From: Halospeciosus flavus
Lineage (GTDB): Archaea > Halobacteriota > Halobacteria > Halobacteriales > Halobacteriaceae
Direction: 5' to 3'
Assembly (NCBI RefSeq): GCF_029814175.1
Contig: NZ_CP122314.1
Coordinates: forward strand, 23,180 to 87,179
DNA length: 64,000 nucleotides
This document shows, one piece after another, positions 60,474 through 64,000 of the stretch. Under the pieces are notes generated by a model that saw nothing but the letters and a program-made list of their open reading frames with translations, ran no database searches and was not told the origin of the DNA. The stretch's first letter is position 1. Each line of letters opens with the position of its first letter. Made by a program: the position numbers and the translations under genes.

Positions 60474-61922
60474 GTGGTAGACTGGACGGAGAAGTACCGC
60501 CCGAAGTCGCTCTCGGAGATACGCGGGAACAACAAAGCCCGCGACCAACTCCGCGAGTGGGCGGAGACGTGGGAGGACCACCGCGAGGCGGTCATCGTCC
60601 ACGGGTCGCCCGGCGTCGGGAAGACCTCGGCGGCCCACGCCCTCGCCAACGACATGGGGTGGGACACCATCGAACTGAACGCCTCCGACCAGCGGACGGC
60701 CTCCGTCATCGACCGGGTCGCCGGCGAGGCGGCGAAGAGCGGCACGCTCGGCGGCGGCGAGAGCGGCCGAAAGCTCGTCCTCCTCGACGAGGCGGACAAC
60801 ATCCACGGCAACGCCGACCGCGGTGGCTCGCGGGCCATCACGGGCGTCGTGAAGGAGTCGAGTCAGCCCATCGTCCTCGTCGCCAACGAGTACTACGACA
60901 TGTCGAAGACGCTGCGGAACGCCTGCCAGGAGATCGAGTTCCGCGACGTCTCGAAGCGCTCTATCGTCCCCGTGCTCCGGGACATCTGCCGGCGCGAGGA
61001 CATCAACTACGACGACGATGCGCTCGACCGACTCGCCGAGAAGAACAGCGGCGACCTCCGCTCGGCCGTCAACGACCTCCAGGCGCTCGCCGAGGAGGCC
61101 GAACGACTCACCGTCGACGACGTGGTGACCGGCGAGCGCGACACGACCGAGGGCATCTTCGACTTCCTCGACGACGTCATCAAACACGAGAGCGCGGAGG
61201 ACGCGCTCCACTCGGCCTACGACGTCGACGAGACACCCGACGACCTCCTCAACTGGGTCGAGGACAACGTCCCCAAGGACTTCCGGGGCGACGAACTCGC
61301 CACCGCCTACGACTTCCTCTCGAACGCCGACAAGTGGCTCGGCCGCGTGCGCGCCACGCAGAACTACTCCTACTGGCGCTACGCGACCGACAACGTCGCG
61401 GCCGGCGTGGCGGCCTCGCGTCGACACGACCACGGCGGGTGGACGCGTTACGGGCCGCCGAGTTACTGGTCGAAACTCGGTCGCTCGAAGGGCACCCGCG
61501 AGACGCGCGACTACATCGCCTCCCGCATCGCCGAGGACGCGGGGGTCTCGATGGCCACCGCGCGTCGCGAGATCATGCCCTTCCTCGCGGCGATGACCCA
61601 CCACTGCAAGAACCGGGAACTCACCGTCGCGATGGCCTCCCGCTACGACATGGACGAGTCCCACGTCTCGTTCGTCACCGGGAGCGGGAAGGACACGAAC
61701 AAGGTCCAGTCCATCGTCGAGGACGCCGAGGAACTCGAAGCCGAACGGGCCGTCGAGCACTCCGGCGGCGCCTTCGAGGGACAGGCCGAGACCACCGAGA
61801 TGGCCGCCACCGACCCCGAATCCGACGGCGAAGCGGGTGGCGAAGACGACGTCGACACCGAGGAACGCGCCGAAGACGCCGAGGACGACGACTCGCAGGC
61901 CGGCCTCTCGGACTTCATGTAG
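60474..61922 (+). CDS. rfcL: Replication factor C large subunit
   Basis: 482 residues from GTG (VDWTEKYRPKSLSEIRGNN). AAA+ clamp loader: Walker A HGSPGVGKTSAAHALA, Walker B LVLLDEADNIHG, sensor 1 VLVANEYYD, and sensor 2 region NSGDLRSAVNDLQ. The C-terminal domain (YWRYATDNVAAGV, ETRDYIASRIAEDAGVS) is of the large-subunit type. It ends in a long acidic tail and QAGLSDFM, which resembles a PCNA-interacting peptide. The start is chosen at GTG because the conserved VDWTEKYRP begins there. Confidence 0.95.
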   Translation: MVDWTEKYRPKSLSEIRGNNKARDQLREWAETWEDHREAVIVHGSPGVGKTSAAHALANDMGWDTIELNASDQRTASVIDRVAGEAAKSGTLGGGESGRKLVLLDEADNIHGNADRGGSRAITGVVKESSQPIVLVANEYYDMSKTLRNACQEIEFRDVSKRSIVPVLRDICRREDINYDDDALDRLAEKNSGDLRSAVNDLQALAEEAERLTVDDVVTGERDTTEGIFDFLDDVIKHESAEDALHSAYDVDETPDDLLNWVEDNVPKDFRGDELATAYDFLSNADKWLGRVRATQNYSYWRYATDNVAAGVAASRRHDHGGWTRYGPPSYWSKLGRSKGTRETRDYIASRIAEDAGVSMATARREIMPFLAAMTHHCKNRELTVAMASRYDMDESHVSFVTGSGKDTNKVQSIVEDAEELEAERAVEHSGGAFEGQAETTEMAATDPESDGEAGGEDDVDTEERAEDAEDDDSQAGLSDFM

Positions 61923-61982
61923 CGGCCCGGGTGACCGTCACCCACCTGAAAGCTTACCCCGGTTCGGTCGGTCCGATCGAGT

Positions 61983-63272
61983 GTGACTACGCCCTCCACG
62001 ACGCGACGCGGTTTCCTGGCGACGGCACTCGCAGCCACGAGCGCCGGCTGTGCTGCGCTCCCGTTCGTCGGCGGCGTCTCTCCGCCCGAGCGAGTCGAGC
62101 CACAGACCGACGCGGTGACCGCCCGCTACCGGTTCGACGGCCCTCTCGAACGCCCGGCCGTCGACGGTGAGACGGTCTACGCGGCGACCGCCAGTCGGGA
62201 CGACTCGTTCCTCCCCCCGACCTTCGACCCGACGTCGCCCGGACTCGTCGCCGCGCTCACGTCCGACGGGGTCGAGTGGCACGCGGAGACGTTCGCGCCG
62301 GCGACGAACCGACTGCGGGCGAGCGACGGGCAGGTGTACGGTCCCTTCGGCCACGCCGGCGCGAGCGAACGACGACTCCTCCGCGTCGGCCCCGACAGGA
62401 CCGTGTGGCGGACCGACGCCGTCGACAAGTCGCTCGCCGTCCTCGGATTCGACCGGGAGACGGTCTACACCGGCACCTACAACGACGCGGTCGCACCGTT
62501 CGGCGGAGAGACCGTCTCCGCAGTCGACCGCACCGACGGGACGACTCGGTGGACGGCCGAGTCGGGCGACACGTGGAACGGGCTCGGTGTCGTCATCGGC
62601 GGGACGCTCGTCGTCGCCGTCGGGGGCGTCGCGACGATGGCGTTCGCGACCGAGGACGGGACGGAACGGTGGTCGGTCGAAGAACGGTACCTCGGCGTCG
62701 GTACTGGGTCGAGCACGGACGCGCCCGTCGTCGCGACCGTCGCCAGGGGGTCGGACACGCCGACCGTCCGCGGCCGGAACGTCGACACCGGCGACGAGCG
62801 GTGGCACCACGTACTGGACGCGGACGACAACTTCGTCGTCGCCGGCGGAACCACGGACAGGAGTACCGTCTACGTCACCGAGTTCGACGGGTTCGTCCTC
62901 GCACTCGACGCCGCCGACGGGTCCGTCCGCTGGTCGCGGCAGTTCGAGGACGCCACCCGGTCGGAACCGGTCGTCGCGGGCGACTCGCTCCTCGTCGCCG
63001 GCGAAGGGACGCTCTACGCGCTCGACCGGGCGACCGGGGAGACGCGCTGGACGGCCAGCGGAAGTGGAGGAATCGACCGGGTCCATTCGCAGGGTGACCG
63101 GGTCGTCGTGGGGACGCGTCTCGACGAGCACCGCTGGCGAATCCGCTCGCTGTCCCTCGCCGACGGTGCGGAGCGGTGGACGTTCACCGAGGAGGCACGA
63201 CAGGTCTGGACGACCGTGGGCGACGTCGTCGCCGTCGGGACGAGTGCGGGGTTCCTCTCGGTCGTCGAGTGA
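61983..63272 (+). CDS. PQQ-type beta-propeller lipoprotein
   Basis: 429 residues from GTG. The Tat signal and lipobox are STTRRGFLATALAATSAGC. Propeller blades include VSAVDRTDGTTRWTAESGD, VLALDAADGSVRWSRQFED and LYALDRATGETRWTASG. Intact, unlike its relative at 44619. Exported and lipid-anchored. Probable function is structural or binding, with no cofactor evidence. Third member of this family in the window. Confidence 0.88.
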   Translation: MTTPSTTRRGFLATALAATSAGCAALPFVGGVSPPERVEPQTDAVTARYRFDGPLERPAVDGETVYAATASRDDSFLPPTFDPTSPGLVAALTSDGVEWHAETFAPATNRLRASDGQVYGPFGHAGASERRLLRVGPDRTVWRTDAVDKSLAVLGFDRETVYTGTYNDAVAPFGGETVSAVDRTDGTTRWTAESGDTWNGLGVVIGGTLVVAVGGVATMAFATEDGTERWSVEERYLGVGTGSSTDAPVVATVARGSDTPTVRGRNVDTGDERWHHVLDADDNFVVAGGTTDRSTVYVTEFDGFVLALDAADGSVRWSRQFEDATRSEPVVAGDSLLVAGEGTLYALDRATGETRWTASGSGGIDRVHSQGDRVVVGTRLDEHRWRIRSLSLADGAERWTFTEEARQVWTTVGDVVAVGTSAGFLSVVE

Positions 63273-63307
63273 CTCGACACCGACGCCTCCCGCGCCCGAA
63301 CGTGTGC

Positions 63308-63768
63308 TCACTCCTGCACGTCGAACAGCAGCGCGACCACGCCGCCGTCGTCGACGGCCGCTGTGAGTTCCTCGCGACTCGGTACGTCCGCACCCTCGAT
63401 GTCGAGGCTCACGCGTGGGGCCGCGTCGAGGCCCTCGCGCTGGAGGAACGCGCGGAGGTACTTCGCGACGCGCCGGGGTCCGAGACGACTTCGACGGTCG
63501 CCGGGACGTCGTCGCCCCGGTGGGTGAGGGTCACCGACTCGCCCGTATCGAGGTCGGTGGCCCACCCTCGGTCGGTGAACGCGACGAGGTCGGCGCCGCG
63601 CGAGGACTCGTGGTAGCCGACCGGTTCGGCCCGCGTCTCACCGGTCTCGGCGTCGGTGTGGGAGACGAGCAGGAGTTCGTCGCTGACGAGGTCGTGGAAC
63701 GGCGAGCGGAGGACGAGTCTCGCCGTCGGGTAGACGAGGTGCGCCATCAGGGCGTCGGGGAGGGTCAC
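63308..63768 (-). pseudogene. Deazaflavin-dependent nitroreductase-like protein, frameshifted
   Basis: ~153 residues. MTLPDALMAHLVYPTARLVLRSPFH, the strand LLLVSHTDAETGETRAEPVGYHE, and DLVAFTDRGWATDLDTGESVTLTHRG match the split-barrel F420-dependent Ddn/nitroreductase pattern. The frame is lost at a run of four G (63475-63478; four C on the coding strand, five expected). The tail continues in another frame (RRVAKYLRAFLQREGLDAAPRV, ending LLFDVQE). Substrate unknown. Confidence 0.68.
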
Positions 63769-64000
63769 TCGACGCCGAGACGCGTGTGTCGGTCATACTC
63801 GGGCAGAGGGACGCGGCGGAGAAAAGCAGTGGGAGACGGAGCCGTTCTTTAAGTACTCCACGGGAGTATATAACTGAGAATCGGACGTCCGGGAAGGCCA
63901 CGCCGTCGTGCATCCGCGAGCGAGCGGTTGGAAGACCCGAGCGAAGCGGTTCACTCGCGGCGAAGTCACGAGGCCGACGAACGACTACCGCGAACGAAGT
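63769..64000. other. Window end, promoter-like region
   Basis: No gene called. TTTAAGTA at 63848-63855 and TATATAA at 63867-63873 are TATA-like. Between them TACTCC (63854-63859) pairs with GGAGTA (63863-63868) around 3 bases, a possible operator. Any gene they drive starts near or beyond the window end. Confidence 0.4.

Overview
The window is haloarchaeal (class Halobacteria) DNA. Most of it is GC-rich and codes for strongly acidic proteins. Support comes from a GTG-started archaeal RfcL, a mevalonate-pathway HMG-CoA synthase, Tat-type lipoproteins with beta-propellers, a halolysin-like subtilase, an archaeal type IV pilin-like protein, and haloarchaeal insertion sequences (IS66/ISH10-like, ISH3, IS5, IS630).

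Layout. (1) Bases 1-12150 and 29003-41157 are two nearly identical arms of a ~12.15-kb inverted repeat. Reading from outside to inside, each arm carries gcvPA, gcvPB, nikR, a zincin-like protein, a zinc ribbon, an aldo/keto reductase, a glutaredoxin, a PduO-type cobalamin adenosyltransferase, an adenine deaminase, a small coiled-coil protein behind two DtxR-type iron boxes, tRNA-Val(CAC), a ribbon-helix-helix (RHH) gene, and an IS66-family element inserted in that RHH gene. (2) Bases 12151-29002 are a single-copy, more AT-rich accessory island. It holds IS630, ISH3 and IS5 transposases, an IS-split DUF6338-like membrane gene facing a winged-helix gene, and an operon mre11-rad50-nurA-HAS-barrel-herA. 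Divergent from that operon is a two-gene unit: a possible TIM-barrel protein, then a DsbA/FrnE-like protein with a Gly/Asp-rich N-terminus. (3) Bases 41158-64000 look like ordinary chromosome: gcvH and gcvT (completing the glycine cleavage system), three PQQ-type beta-propeller lipoproteins, a Na+/H+ antiporter, a halolysin, a NYN protein, a coiled-coil protein, a TatD-like hydrolase, DUF2150, a pilin-like protein, HMG-CoA synthase, a regulator, membrane proteins, GNAT acetyltransferases and rfcL.

The inner end of the inverted duplication is exactly the tip of the IS66 element. The left copy has a matching 8-bp target duplication and both halves of the interrupted gene. The right copy has neither on its inner side. 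The left arm therefore looks native on its inner side and the right arm native on its outer side, where it joins gcvT/gcvH. This fits an IS-mediated inverted duplication, or an assembly fold-back. The arms differ by a few 1-2-base indels and one substitution.

At least a dozen otherwise intact genes, including housekeeping ones, carry a single frameshift, several at runs of four G or C where five are expected. I read most of these as sequence errors rather than real pseudogenes, but label them as broken because that is what the bases say.

The most interesting biology is the island: a DNA-end-processing operon (Mre11/Rad50 nuclease complex plus NurA/HerA nuclease-translocase) with an extra HAS-barrel protein and two divergent proteins of unclear function, next to a tRNA gene and surrounded by insertion sequences. 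That is the usual setting of a defence or mobile DNA-processing module.
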